A DNA stretch of 64,000 nucleotides from Bartonella bacilliformis Ver097 (GTDB taxonomy: Bacteria; Pseudomonadota; Alphaproteobacteria; Rhizobiales; Rhizobiaceae). The translations under genes were made by a program, and so were the position numbers. The stretch is from positions 19,427-83,426 of the forward strand of contig NZ_KL503807.1 in NCBI RefSeq assembly GCF_000709795.1. The letters run 5' to 3'. Position 1 is the first letter of the stretch; each line of letters starts with the position of its first letter. Below, piece after piece: positions 16,749 to 25,918 of the stretch. The notes under the pieces were generated by a model that was not told the origin of the DNA, made no database searches, and was given only the letters and a program-made list of their open reading frames with translations.

Positions 16749-19208
16749 ATGAATAAAAAAGCTCTTTTATTGTGCACAGCAGCTGTTACCATGGCTCTGA
16801 TGAATTTTAATTTCAATGCAAATGCAAAAACTCTTGTTGTTGAAGATGGAAGAACAGAAAATGTTAGTGATGAAACCTATCACGCTACAAGCCCAGCAAT
16901 GGAGGATAGCGCTATCCATGTAACAGATGGCACAGTTACCGGCACAAATATAACACTAACGAGCAATATAAACAGCACCGGTGTGTATATAGATGGGGCT
17001 AACAGTAAAGTTGAAATTAATAACGTAACAATTACTGGTAAAATTACAACTGGTTTTTTCGTCCAAAATGGTGGACAAGCCACAATAAATGGTGGCTCTA
17101 TCAATGTAGGGGCAATAGGTATACTCGTTACTTCTAACGATAATGTAGAACGACAAACTCTTGTTACTCTCAATAATGTTGATGTTACAGCGAATATAGG
17201 TCTTCTATCGTCCCATCAAAACTCAAAAATCATCATGAATGGAGGAACAGTTACTGGAAACATGTTCGCATTTTCTGCATCAAACGGCGGAAACATTGAA
17301 GTGACAGGCGTTTCTGCAATAGCGGGTCAAATAGGTATACAGATTGCGCACGTATCCAGTAAAGTAAGTTTGACCGATACAAAGCTTATTGTAGAAAATG
17401 GCATTGGCATTGGTGCTATTGGAGATATTGTCGGTGGCGAAGTGAACTTAAAAAATTCGGAAATCCGAGCCGATATTTTATTAAAATCCAGTACTTCTAA
17501 TGAGTATCCCTCTAATTTTAAGCTAAAAGCAGAAAATTCAATTTTAGAAGGAGGTGTGCAATCTGAAGAACATGATAAAATATCTTTCGACCTCACTAAC
17601 ACAACATGGTATTTAAAAATCAGTAATCAAAAAAATGGTGCACTATTTGATCTTCAGGATAGAACAGATTCTCGAGTTTCTGAACTTAAACTGAAAGATA
17701 GCAGCATTATTTTTAACGAACCCACGGGAGATGACTATCAGACATTATATATCGGCTCTAAGAAACCAACCTCATTTGCAGAAGATTCCGACCAAGATAA
17801 TAAAACCATAACCTATATCGCAGAAGGCAATGCACAAATTCATTTAAATACTGAATGGAGTAATGGTGAAAAAATAGAGAATCAAAAAACTGATCGAGTT
17901 CTCATCGATGGTGATGTCTCAGGTACCACCATGGTTTACGTTAAAGTGAAGAATGATGGAGATGAAAACAAAGGCGAAGGTGACGCTGAAAATACTTCTA
18001 TTCCTCGCAATCAAAAAGGTGTTTCCTTGATTCAAGTCTCTGGAAAAGCTAATGAAAACTCTTTCAAATTAGCACATGGCTATGCCACATTAAATAATAC
18101 GCCTTACAAATATATGCTCTATGGCTACGGAAAAAACTCCAGCAATGGGGGAGCCGATGCAGACCCAAATTTAGTTAGTGAAGGCGATGATTTCTGGGAT
18201 TTCCGCTTACAAGAAGAATATATTGACCCTCATTCTGGTGTACAAGCTCTTGTTCCACAAGTAGCAAGCTATTTAATCTTGCCCAATGCCTTATTTTCTG
18301 CTGGCATCACCGATATAAATAATCAAAATACATTCTTATCGAATAGGCGCTCAGTTCCTCTTTATGTGATAGAGAATAAAAGGAACACCTTTCTCATATC
18401 TTCTTACAGCGATAGCCTCACCTTATCCTCTAACCGTAGTGCTTTAGAATATGGTTATGGCGCAGGTATGTATTATGCTGCCTTACAAGCAAGTCTAGCA
18501 TTGACAACACTGGAACATAAAAATTCTACCACATTTTTGGGTCTTTTAGGCACCTATGGTGAACTGTCTTTTACGCCAAAGGATATGGAAGATTCTGACA
18601 AAAGTAAGCTGAATAAATGGTCACTCACCGCTTATGGCAGTACCCAATATAATAATGGAATGTATGTGGATACGTTGTTATCTTATGGTATTTTAAATGG
18701 ATATATCACCAATGCTCTCATCGGCAATACAGCCAAATTGGATGGAACAAAGATGCTAAGCCTCTCCGCTACCATTGGAAAACCACTGCAAACCGGCGTT
18801 GAAAATCTTGCCTTCGAACCACAAGCGCAACTTTCTTACCAGCATTTGAGTTTTGATACTATTGCAGATATCGATGGCTTTGATGTTAAGGTAGGTTTGC
18901 CAGAACAATGGCTCATACGTATCGGCGGGCGTTTAATCAAAACGATCAATTCAGTTGAAAAAAGAGAGGCTTTTTCTTTCTATAGCAAATTGAATCTCAT
19001 AAAAACTTTTGGTGATGAAGGCTCACTATGGATTGGCGATGAATTTCAGCGTGATTCAATGGGATCTTTTATTGAAGGTGGAGTAGGTATGAGTGCGCAG
19101 TTGTCTCAACATGTTTCATTGCATAGCGATATAAGCCATCGGCACAAGCTGCAAAAAGCAGGAATATCAGGAAACAGCTTTTCTGCGGGAATGCGCTATC
19201 GTTTCTAA
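16749..19208 (+). CDS. Autotransporter adhesin-like protein 1 (type Va)
   Basis: Probable surface-exposed type V autotransporter, 819 residues. I chose the ATG at 16749 because GGGG lies upstream and it begins a clear signal peptide (MNKKALLLCTAAVTMALMNF, cleavage near NANAK). Residues about 25-420 are a pertactin-like beta-helix passenger with repeated N-G-G and V-x-L-x-N turns. The last about 280 residues are the outer-membrane beta-barrel, ending in the classic MRYRF. It resembles Bartonella pertactin-like autotransporters such as the inducible (Iba) type; that link is from memory. No protease triad or RGD was seen. It is a paralogue of the next gene. Confidence 0.86.
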   Translation: MNKKALLLCTAAVTMALMNFNFNANAKTLVVEDGRTENVSDETYHATSPAMEDSAIHVTDGTVTGTNITLTSNINSTGVYIDGANSKVEINNVTITGKITTGFFVQNGGQATINGGSINVGAIGILVTSNDNVERQTLVTLNNVDVTANIGLLSSHQNSKIIMNGGTVTGNMFAFSASNGGNIEVTGVSAIAGQIGIQIAHVSSKVSLTDTKLIVENGIGIGAIGDIVGGEVNLKNSEIRADILLKSSTSNEYPSNFKLKAENSILEGGVQSEEHDKISFDLTNTTWYLKISNQKNGALFDLQDRTDSRVSELKLKDSSIIFNEPTGDDYQTLYIGSKKPTSFAEDSDQDNKTITYIAEGNAQIHLNTEWSNGEKIENQKTDRVLIDGDVSGTTMVYVKVKNDGDENKGEGDAENTSIPRNQKGVSLIQVSGKANENSFKLAHGYATLNNTPYKYMLYGYGKNSSNGGADADPNLVSEGDDFWDFRLQEEYIDPHSGVQALVPQVASYLILPNALFSAGITDINNQNTFLSNRRSVPLYVIENKRNTFLISSYSDSLTLSSNRSALEYGYGAGMYYAALQASLALTTLEHKNSTTFLGLLGTYGELSFTPKDMEDSDKSKLNKWSLTAYGSTQYNNGMYVDTLLSYGILNGYITNALIGNTAKLDGTKMLSLSATIGKPLQTGVENLAFEPQAQLSYQHLSFDTIADIDGFDVKVGLPEQWLIRIGGRLIKTINSVEKREAFSFYSKLNLIKTFGDEGSLWIGDEFQRDSMGSFIEGGVGMSAQLSQHVSLHSDISHRHKLQKAGISGNSFSAGMRYRF

Positions 19209-19344
19209 AAGCACCTTACGTATTTTGTCAAAAAATTAAAGTACAATATGCACTAATTTCCACTTTACAAAAAATACATAATAAGTTAAATGGCTTCCAG
19301 AATTATAAGAGGGGGGAAAAAGATAAATGCTTAGGAGTGCGTAG

Positions 19345-22300
19345 GTGTTTAAAAAAAATATCTTATTATGTACAGTTGCTGGAACCTTGTTCTGTTCTCA
19401 TTTTAATGTAGCTTTTGCCAACAATGCAATACAGGGTTCTCAAAGGAACTTAGGATCTTTGCTTACTATTACTGATGGTCAAGAGAGGATGTCTTTGAAT
19501 AGTCATGTGGATCTTAGGTCGGTAGCTGATTATTTGGATGATCAGTGGGTAACTATAGAAAACAAAAAGGAAGAGTTGGCAAGAGACATAGGAGAATTTA
19601 GCAGAAGTGTGGGTCCTTTTTCAGTTGACCAGGAAGCTTTGAGCAGTTTGCCTGATTATTCTGCTGCAAGTCAACCTCATGGTCTGCGACATTTGCAAGA
19701 ACCAATAGAGAAGACGAAAGGAGACACGATAATTCAAGCAAGAAGCTTGAGAACTAAGGCAGCCGATTTGAAGCGTCTGCTTTCTAAGGCTTCAGAGAGC
19801 AAGAAGAAAGAAATAGAACTGTTGCTAGCTCAAGTGGAAACCTTAACAAAAAATCATATTAATGGAGACGAATTATTTAGTAATCTGATGTTAGAGGGTA
19901 GTCCAGTTGATGATCTTTCAATTAATGGAGCTCGTGATCATGAATCTTTAAAAAAAATATCAGACGTAAGCTATCCTAACAGAATTATAACCATTAAAGA
20001 TGCAACAATTTATGGGAAATTTCCTATGACTGTATCGGAGAATGGTGTAATTTACGGAGTAAATATTAGTGTGTCGGAAGGCGCGATGGTTGGTTTGTCC
20101 AACTTAGGGGGTAGATTTGAGCTGTATGATTCAGATATCAACGTTAAATGGCGTGGTGGTGTTGGCGTTATGTTTACATCAGAGAATGAAAATGATCATG
20201 TAGTTAAATTAGTTAACACAAATATTCATGTTGGAGATGGTATTGGTATTTTTGGATCTAATGTAACAGGTCAAATCAGTCTTGAAAATTCAAAAATTAA
20301 CGCTGATGTTTTAGTAAAAAAAAGAAGTACAAACCAATACCCTTTTCATCTTACAATCACAGCTGATAATTCTGTCTTAAGAGGTGGAATAAGAACAGCC
20401 CTGGAAGAAAAAGCAAGTGTAAGAGCAGTCCTAAAAGAAAGAGGAGGAGCTAGAAATTTTCAAGATACTCAGACTGATCAACGAAGAAAAGAGGTTTTGA
20501 GCGTTCTTTTGCAGCACCATGAAAAGCGAAAACTTCAGCTGGAAACAGAGGATTCAGAAGATCTGAGCGGTCAGCTGAGAAATGCTCGAAGTGATCAGGT
20601 TAGTAGAGAAGTATCAAAAAGTCCGGTTGTTAATCTGCAACAAGAAGATCAAGATTCTCAGTTAAGGCTAACAGTTCGGGATGCTCCACAAGGAGTAACA
20701 GTTTTTGATTATTGGGTAGAACCAAAATCTCAGCAAAAACAAGTAGCTCAAAGTAATTGGATAACAAATACATCGCTAAGCACAATAAATTTAGATCTGC
20801 GTAATAACAGTAAGTGGTATTTAACGTTTAGTAAAGACAAAATGGATGATGTAGGCCTGGATTCTAAAGACGAAACACAGATTGAAAGTAGAAAGCGGCG
20901 GTTAAGTTCTGATCTTGCTTCTCTTAAGATCCGTGATAGTTCCGTTATTTTTGTTGAACCCCAAAACGGTGATCGGTATAAAACTTTGTACGTAGGGTTC
21001 GGTAATGAAGGGAATGTCTACGTTGCAGAGGGTGATGCAAAATTGTTTATCAACGCTGAGTTAGATGATTCTAAAAAGATAGGAAATTTAAAGAGTGATC
21101 AGGTTATCGTTAAGGGGAATGTTACAGGTAACACTACAATTTATGTTCAAGACATGACAAAAAGTGAGCGTGTTATACTTCCTAAGATTACCCACAGACC
21201 TTCTCTTTTAGCTGCATCTGAGGAAATTATTCCCTTGAATGAAAGGGGAATTTCAGTTGTCCAGGTTTTTGGAATAGCAAAGGAGGATTCCTTTAAGCTA
21301 AATAATCCATATGTTACACTCGGTGGTTTGCCTTACAAATATGTCTTAAAAGCTTATGGGCCAAAATCACAACATGGGGAGTCTCGTGAAGCGGACGTTA
21401 GTGTTGTGTACGCCCTTCTCACAGCCAACTCTTCAGAGAGTGCTTTTTGGGATTACCGCTTGCAAAATGAGTATATTGATTCTGATAGATATGTCAGCGC
21501 TATTGTACCGCAGGCTGCAAGCTATTTAGTGATGCCTAATGCTATATTCTCTGCTGGATTAGCCGATGCAATTAATCAAAACATGCTTATAGATAGCATG
21601 CAGAAAAATCCTTTAAAAAAGAAAAGTGGAAAATTTGCTATTTCGCTCTCTTCTTATGGAACTAGGTTGACCTTATCATCTGACCGTACTCCTTTTGATT
21701 ACGGTTATCACGCAAGTGTTAACTATAGTGCATTGCAAACAGGTTTGTCATTGATTGAATTAGACAATCAAGATAGCATTACGCATTTCGGTCTTTTAGG
21801 ACATTACGGTCGCTTATTGTTCACTCCGAAGGATGTTCTTGATGCTGGTGAAAGTAAATTGAATAAATGGTCAGTTACAGCTTATAGTAGTACGCAACAC
21901 TATGATGGCTTTTATGCAAATGCGCTTATATCCTATGGTATGATGCAAGGAACGATTACCAATGCTATCGTTGGTGATACAGCAACCATAGATGACGCAA
22001 AAGCATGGAATATTTCTATAGCTCTTGGTAAAAAAATTGATACTGAAGTTAAAGGGCTTAGATTTGAACCAGGAGCGCAGCTTGTTTATCAGAATTTGGA
22101 CTTTAAGACCATTTCAGATATTGATAAATTTAATGTTGATATGAGTGATCCTCATCAATGGTTAGTGCGTGTTGGTGGACGTGTAAGTAAGGTTGCTTCT
22201 ATAAATAATAGAGATGATTCTGTTTCGCTCTACACCAAATTACACCTCATTAAAACTTTTTCTAATAACAGTACAATAAAGATGGGTGATCAGTTCCATA

Positions 22301-22458
22301 TTGATTTTGTAGGATCTTCACTTGAAGGGGGATTGGGAATTACTGGCGAATTGTCTAATATTCTCTCTCTCTACAGTGATATCAGTTACCGGTATGCATT
22401 GCAAAAATCTGGTACATCAGGAGCTTCTGTTTCAGGTGGAATACGCTATCGTTTCTAA
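19345..22458 (+). CDS. Autotransporter adhesin-like protein 2 (type Va)
   Basis: Paralogue of the preceding autotransporter, 1037 residues, with a GTG start (19345) preceded by AGGAG at a suitable distance. The signal peptide is MFKKNILLCTVAGTLFCSHF, cleaved near AFA. Two insertions distinguish it from paralogue 1. One is a charged, helix-prone N-terminal block (about residues 40-205, with SLRTKAADLKRLLSKASESK). The other is a charged block at about residues 352-470. The beta-helix passenger (TLYVGFGNEGNVYVAEGDAK) and C-terminal barrel ending GGIRYRF match paralogue 1 closely. It ends against the damaged flagellin gene at a shared terminator. Confidence 0.86.
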   Translation: MFKKNILLCTVAGTLFCSHFNVAFANNAIQGSQRNLGSLLTITDGQERMSLNSHVDLRSVADYLDDQWVTIENKKEELARDIGEFSRSVGPFSVDQEALSSLPDYSAASQPHGLRHLQEPIEKTKGDTIIQARSLRTKAADLKRLLSKASESKKKEIELLLAQVETLTKNHINGDELFSNLMLEGSPVDDLSINGARDHESLKKISDVSYPNRIITIKDATIYGKFPMTVSENGVIYGVNISVSEGAMVGLSNLGGRFELYDSDINVKWRGGVGVMFTSENENDHVVKLVNTNIHVGDGIGIFGSNVTGQISLENSKINADVLVKKRSTNQYPFHLTITADNSVLRGGIRTALEEKASVRAVLKERGGARNFQDTQTDQRRKEVLSVLLQHHEKRKLQLETEDSEDLSGQLRNARSDQVSREVSKSPVVNLQQEDQDSQLRLTVRDAPQGVTVFDYWVEPKSQQKQVAQSNWITNTSLSTINLDLRNNSKWYLTFSKDKMDDVGLDSKDETQIESRKRRLSSDLASLKIRDSSVIFVEPQNGDRYKTLYVGFGNEGNVYVAEGDAKLFINAELDDSKKIGNLKSDQVIVKGNVTGNTTIYVQDMTKSERVILPKITHRPSLLAASEEIIPLNERGISVVQVFGIAKEDSFKLNNPYVTLGGLPYKYVLKAYGPKSQHGESREADVSVVYALLTANSSESAFWDYRLQNEYIDSDRYVSAIVPQAASYLVMPNAIFSAGLADAINQNMLIDSMQKNPLKKKSGKFAISLSSYGTRLTLSSDRTPFDYGYHASVNYSALQTGLSLIELDNQDSITHFGLLGHYGRLLFTPKDVLDAGESKLNKWSVTAYSSTQHYDGFYANALISYGMMQGTITNAIVGDTATIDDAKAWNISIALGKKIDTEVKGLRFEPGAQLVYQNLDFKTISDIDKFNVDMSDPHQWLVRVGGRVSKVASINNRDDSVSLYTKLHLIKTFSNNSTIKMGDQFHIDFVGSSLEGGLGITGELSNILSLYSDISYRYALQKSGTSGASVSGGIRYRF

Positions 22459-22473
22459 ACGATACGATTACAC

Positions 22474-23571
22474 TTATAAAAAAGGCAGTACAGTGTACTG
22501 CCTTTTATTTGGATCTATCTTCCATGAGAAAAAAGTCACTATACTTTGACTATTATGATTTGCAATTGGTAATCCTTGAAGGTTAAGCTGTTTGCGTATT
22601 TCTAAAATAGAAAGACGGACCGATTCAATATTGCAGTTGGTATCAATTAAAGCTTGAGTATCTGAATTGAGAGTCTGAATCAAAAGTTTCACACATGCTG
22701 GCTGAGTATCAATTAAAGCAATTGCAAAATTTATTTTTTTTTCTGCAATCAAAATCGCAATAATTAAATACTGAACGGTTTTTTGAAAACTATTAAAAAG
22801 TATCATTTTTGCTTCAAAAGATAACGAAGCAATTCCTTGTATATTCACAAAATCCGTCATAGAAATACTATCTGTAATAACTTTAAACTGAGCTTTTGCT
22901 TGACTCCACGCGCCATTATCCCTTGTGCTTTCATCAACAGCTTTTTGAGCATTATTATAAATTGTTTCATTGGCCAATGAAGGATCAGCTATGTAATGTG
23001 CTTTTGCCTTCATAAGAGCGTCTTCTAATTTTCTAAAATCTTGATATGCTGTATCAAAAATTTCTCGAGCTATCGAAAAATTCTTTGTCGTTCCTATTTC
23101 AAAAATAGGTGTCAAAATACCTTGAGATATATCAATCGTGCCATTAGCATTAACAACACCAAAATTGAATTCTGGACCACCAATTTCAATAATATCTGAA
23201 AACCCCTCACTTCTGTTATAAGAGGAAGGCACTCTGATTTTTATACCACTATTGGTAAGAATATTGCTTTTTTTTAAAATAGACGCTCGAATAATATGAG
23301 AGATTTTTTTCACATTTTTTGCGATAGCTTCTTGCATTTTTGCAACATCTGCTGAGCCCTTTTCGTATGGATACACTATCGACTTTTGAATTTCAGCTAA
23401 CAAATCTCTTGTAATATCGATAATAATTCTTGCCGTATTAATCTGCTCTCTGCTGAGTTGTAGAACATCAAGAACCGAAACCATTGTACCAATCTCACAT
23501 TTTATCATGGATCCCATTGCCCCATAGGTGACATCGTCTAAGATACCGTCAAAATGTAAGTTTATTTCCAT
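22474..23571 (-). CDS. Degenerate flagellin (N-terminus lost, C-terminus extended)
   Basis: Flagellin-derived protein, 365 residues. The C-terminal D0/D1 part is clear: ALIDTNCNIESVRLSILEIR, then KQLNLQGLPIANHNSQSIV, matching the flagellin pattern LVDADMNEES...QQLGIQALSIANSNSQNIL. The N-terminal D1 region is also recognisable (SADVAKMQEAIAKNVKKI, EIGGPEFNF). The first about 40 residues of a flagellin (the SILTN...TALQTL helix) are missing. The same frame upstream of the ATG still reads NHHLNEAQN, like flagellin NNNLNEAQN, but is cut by TGA at 23620-23622. The last 17 residues run through the terminator hairpin. It lies at the flagellin position next to fliP. Probably non-functional as a filament protein. 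Confidence 0.75.
   Translation of the reverse strand: MEINLHFDGILDDVTYGAMGSMIKCEIGTMVSVLDVLQLSREQINTARIIIDITRDLLAEIQKSIVYPYEKGSADVAKMQEAIAKNVKKISHIIRASILKKSNILTNSGIKIRVPSSYNRSEGFSDIIEIGGPEFNFGVVNANGTIDISQGILTPIFEIGTTKNFSIAREIFDTAYQDFRKLEDALMKAKAHYIADPSLANETIYNNAQKAVDESTRDNGAWSQAKAQFKVITDSISMTDFVNIQGIASLSFEAKMILFNSFQKTVQYLIIAILIAEKKINFAIALIDTQPACVKLLIQTLNSDTQALIDTNCNIESVRLSILEIRKQLNLQGLPIANHNSQSIVTFFSWKIDPNKRQYTVLPFL
22478..22507. terminator. Bidirectional terminator between autotransporter 2 and the flagellin remnant
   Basis: A near-perfect palindrome: AAAAGGCAGTAC (22480-22491), loop AGT, GTACTGCCTTTT (22495-22506). It is flanked by A on the left and T on the right, so it can terminate transcription from both converging genes. 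The reading frame of the flagellin remnant passes through it. Confidence 0.85.
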
Positions 23572-23821
23572 ATGATTTTGCGCTTCATTTAAATGATGAT
23601 TGGATGGATGATTTACATATCAATAATCTTGTAGTGATTATGATATCCCCCAAAGAAAAATAAAGAGACTATACTAAATATTCTTATACAGAGATTAGAA
23701 TAAATTATAAATTTTAAAGTATATTTATATTATAATTATCAATTTATCATGATTTTTAAAGCATTTTTATTATAATAATCTAATATAAATACAGTAAAAA
23801 CTTTACTTATTAAATTATAAA

Positions 23822-24574
23822 TTAAAAAGACCTTATTAAGCTACCAACCAATAGGTTCCATCCGTCAATTAATACAAAAAATAAAATTTTAAAGGGTAGA
23901 GAAATAACAGTTGGTGGAAGCATCATCATTCCCATTGACATGGTTAATGTTGCCACTACAAGATCTATCACCAAAAAAGGCAAAACAATAAGAAAACCAA
24001 TCTCAAATCCACGACGTAATTCAGAAATCATAAAAGCAGGAACCAGGATGCGAAAATCAATATCCACACCTGTTTTTATCTGAACAGACGGATCAGAAAG
24101 GTCCACAAAAAGGTCAAGATCTTTTTCACGAACCTGTGATATCATAAATTCGCGAAAAGGTTGACTAACCTTATCGATCGCTTGCTGTTCAGTGATTTCA
24201 TTTTTCATTAAGGGTTGCACCCCTTGCTCCCATGCAGCATTAAATGTCGGCGCCATTACATAAAAAGTCATAAACAAAGCTAAGGATATCATGACAAGAT
24301 TAGGAGGTGTCGTTTGCAATCCTAACCCTGAACGTAAAAGTGAAAAAGCAATGGCAAAACGGGTAAAACTCGTCACCATCATGAGCAAACCGGGTGCAAC
24401 TGACAAAACAGTCAATAAACCAAATAATTGAACAATCCATCCACTGACTGAACTCCCAACAGATGGGAGAAGCTCAGAAAGCCCGCTAGGACTTGCCGCA
24501 CCTGTTTGTTGAGCAAAAGCATCTGGTATAGCCAATACCAGCATCAACAAAATAAAACCACTCAACCGTCTCAT
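23822..24574 (-). CDS. fliP: Flagellar export gate protein FliP
   Basis: Core subunit of the export gate, 250 residues. An N-terminal signal sequence (LSGFILLMLVLAIPDAFA) precedes the four-helix membrane protein with family motifs FTRFAIAFSLLRSGLGLQ, LVMISLALFMTFYVMAP and the C-terminal MSMGMMMLPPTVISLPFKIL. Its ATG overlaps the fliL stop, so the genes are coupled. Last gene of the flgF-to-fliP run. The flagellin remnant lies 250 bases downstream. Confidence 0.95.
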   Translation of the reverse strand: MRRLSGFILLMLVLAIPDAFAQQTGAASPSGLSELLPSVGSSVSGWIVQLFGLLTVLSVAPGLLMMVTSFTRFAIAFSLLRSGLGLQTTPPNLVMISLALFMTFYVMAPTFNAAWEQGVQPLMKNEITEQQAIDKVSQPFREFMISQVREKDLDLFVDLSDPSVQIKTGVDIDFRILVPAFMISELRRGFEIGFLIVLPFLVIDLVVATLTMSMGMMMLPPTVISLPFKILFFVLIDGWNLLVGSLIRSF

Positions 24575-25068
24575 TGTTCTATCACCAAATTGGAAATTAA
24601 AATATTGCTGATTTTATCACCAGAACGAATTTTAGCACGATCAAAAAGGTCCGAGCGCAAATGCATCAGCCCAGATGGCCCTTTCACCTGATCGATTGTT
24701 ATTTGACGCAAAAATGCTAAAAAATCACTCGATATATCCGCTACCTCAGTTGAGGAAATAGTTTCACTAGATTTAACAATCAAAACAATCTCGACTCGAA
24801 TCCAAGCCTTTTCTGGTGATGCTATATTCGTTACAAGAGGAGGCAAAACAACCGTATGAGCATCAGCCATGATTTTACTCGCTGGAATAGCGACTGAGGC
24901 ATCTTTAGAAGCACCAGAAATCTGCCTCATTTGTTGACTCACCCATAAACTTAAAAACCATCCAGCAGCCCCGGCAATCAATGTTAAGATAAATCCAACA
25001 ATCAAGAGTGTTTTCACACTATTATCTTTGTTGACTGTTGCCTCTTCTTGTTTTGGTTCTTTATCCAT
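24571..25068 (-). CDS. fliL: Flagellar basal body protein FliL
   Basis: FliL is a single-pass inner-membrane protein that associates with the stator around the rod. It is 165 residues: a short charged cytoplasmic tail, one membrane helix (TLLIVGFILTLIAGAAGWFL, about 20-40) and a periplasmic domain with VLPPLVTNIASPEKAWIRVE. Its C-terminus ends at VIEQ. It lies between flgH and fliP, as in Sinorhizobium and Brucella, and overlaps fliP by 4 bases. Confidence 0.9.
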   Translation of the reverse strand: MDKEPKQEEATVNKDNSVKTLLIVGFILTLIAGAAGWFLSLWVSQQMRQISGASKDASVAIPASKIMADAHTVVLPPLVTNIASPEKAWIRVEIVLIVKSSETISSTEVADISSDFLAFLRQITIDQVKGPSGLMHLRSDLFDRAKIRSGDKISNILISNLVIEQ

Positions 25069-25161
25069 AAAAACCTCTGTTACAAAAAATAATGCAAGTC
25101 ATTAATTGCCTTGCGTCTTTCATCAGTCATAAACCCAATAAAAACCTGAGATGATCATCAA

Positions 25162-25884
25162 TTAAAAAGGCGAAATTTGATTTAATAACTGCTGACCATA
25201 GGGGGGTTGTTGTATTTCACTTATACGCCCACGCCCACCATATGAAATGCGTGCTTCAGCAATTTTATCATATTCAATCATGTTATTGCCTGAAATGTCA
25301 CGTGGACGAACTACTCCTGCAATATTGAGAATACGCAATTCATGATTAACCCGAACCTCTTGTGAACCACGAATAATTAAATTCCCATTGGGCAAAACAT
25401 CAGTCACAATTGCAGCCACAGACAAGCGAATATTTTCTTGCCGTTCAATCTTGCCATCCCCTTTAGATTGGTTTGATGACTCACCTTCAAGGCTCCCTGC
25501 AATTCTATTCATGAAAGAATATCCCGTCCCAATGGTATATTTAGAATTAGAATCACGCTTTAGGTCGCTTTTATTATTCAAACTCGCACGATCATTAATC
25601 GATATTTGCACAGTTAACACATCACCTGGCTGCATAGCCCGTGGATCACGAAAAAAGCTATTCCCGCTTGCACGATAAAGTGAATAACTGCTCTCCCTCA
25701 GGGGCAATGGATAGGTCTGCGCTGTACGCGAAGGGGCATAGCCTAAATCTGCACGCACAGGTGAAAAATCTGGAACCGAATTAAAATCTTTCGGATTGTA
25801 TGAACAAGAAGTCACTATCATTGATGTAAAAATGATGCCAAATACCAAATACAATTGAGAATATTGTTTATTCTTGTATTTCAT
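25162..25884 (-). CDS. flgH: Flagellar L-ring lipoprotein FlgH
   Basis: Outer-membrane L-ring subunit, 240 residues. It is a lipoprotein: a hydrophobic N-terminus is followed by the lipobox MIVTSC, with the cysteine as the lipid site. Family motifs include SLYRASGNSFFRDPRAMQPG, DVLTVQISINDRA, NIRLSVAAIVTDVLPNGNL, EVRVNHELRILNIAGVVRP and the C-terminal EARISYGGRG. It lies between motE and fliL. Confidence 0.94.
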   Translation of the reverse strand: MKYKNKQYSQLYLVFGIIFTSMIVTSCSYNPKDFNSVPDFSPVRADLGYAPSRTAQTYPLPLRESSYSLYRASGNSFFRDPRAMQPGDVLTVQISINDRASLNNKSDLKRDSNSKYTIGTGYSFMNRIAGSLEGESSNQSKGDGKIERQENIRLSVAAIVTDVLPNGNLIIRGSQEVRVNHELRILNIAGVVRPRDISGNNMIEYDKIAEARISYGGRGRISEIQQPPYGQQLLNQISPF

Positions 25885-25918
25885 CTGTTTTTACTTTCAT
25901 CATTACTTTTCTAACAAT

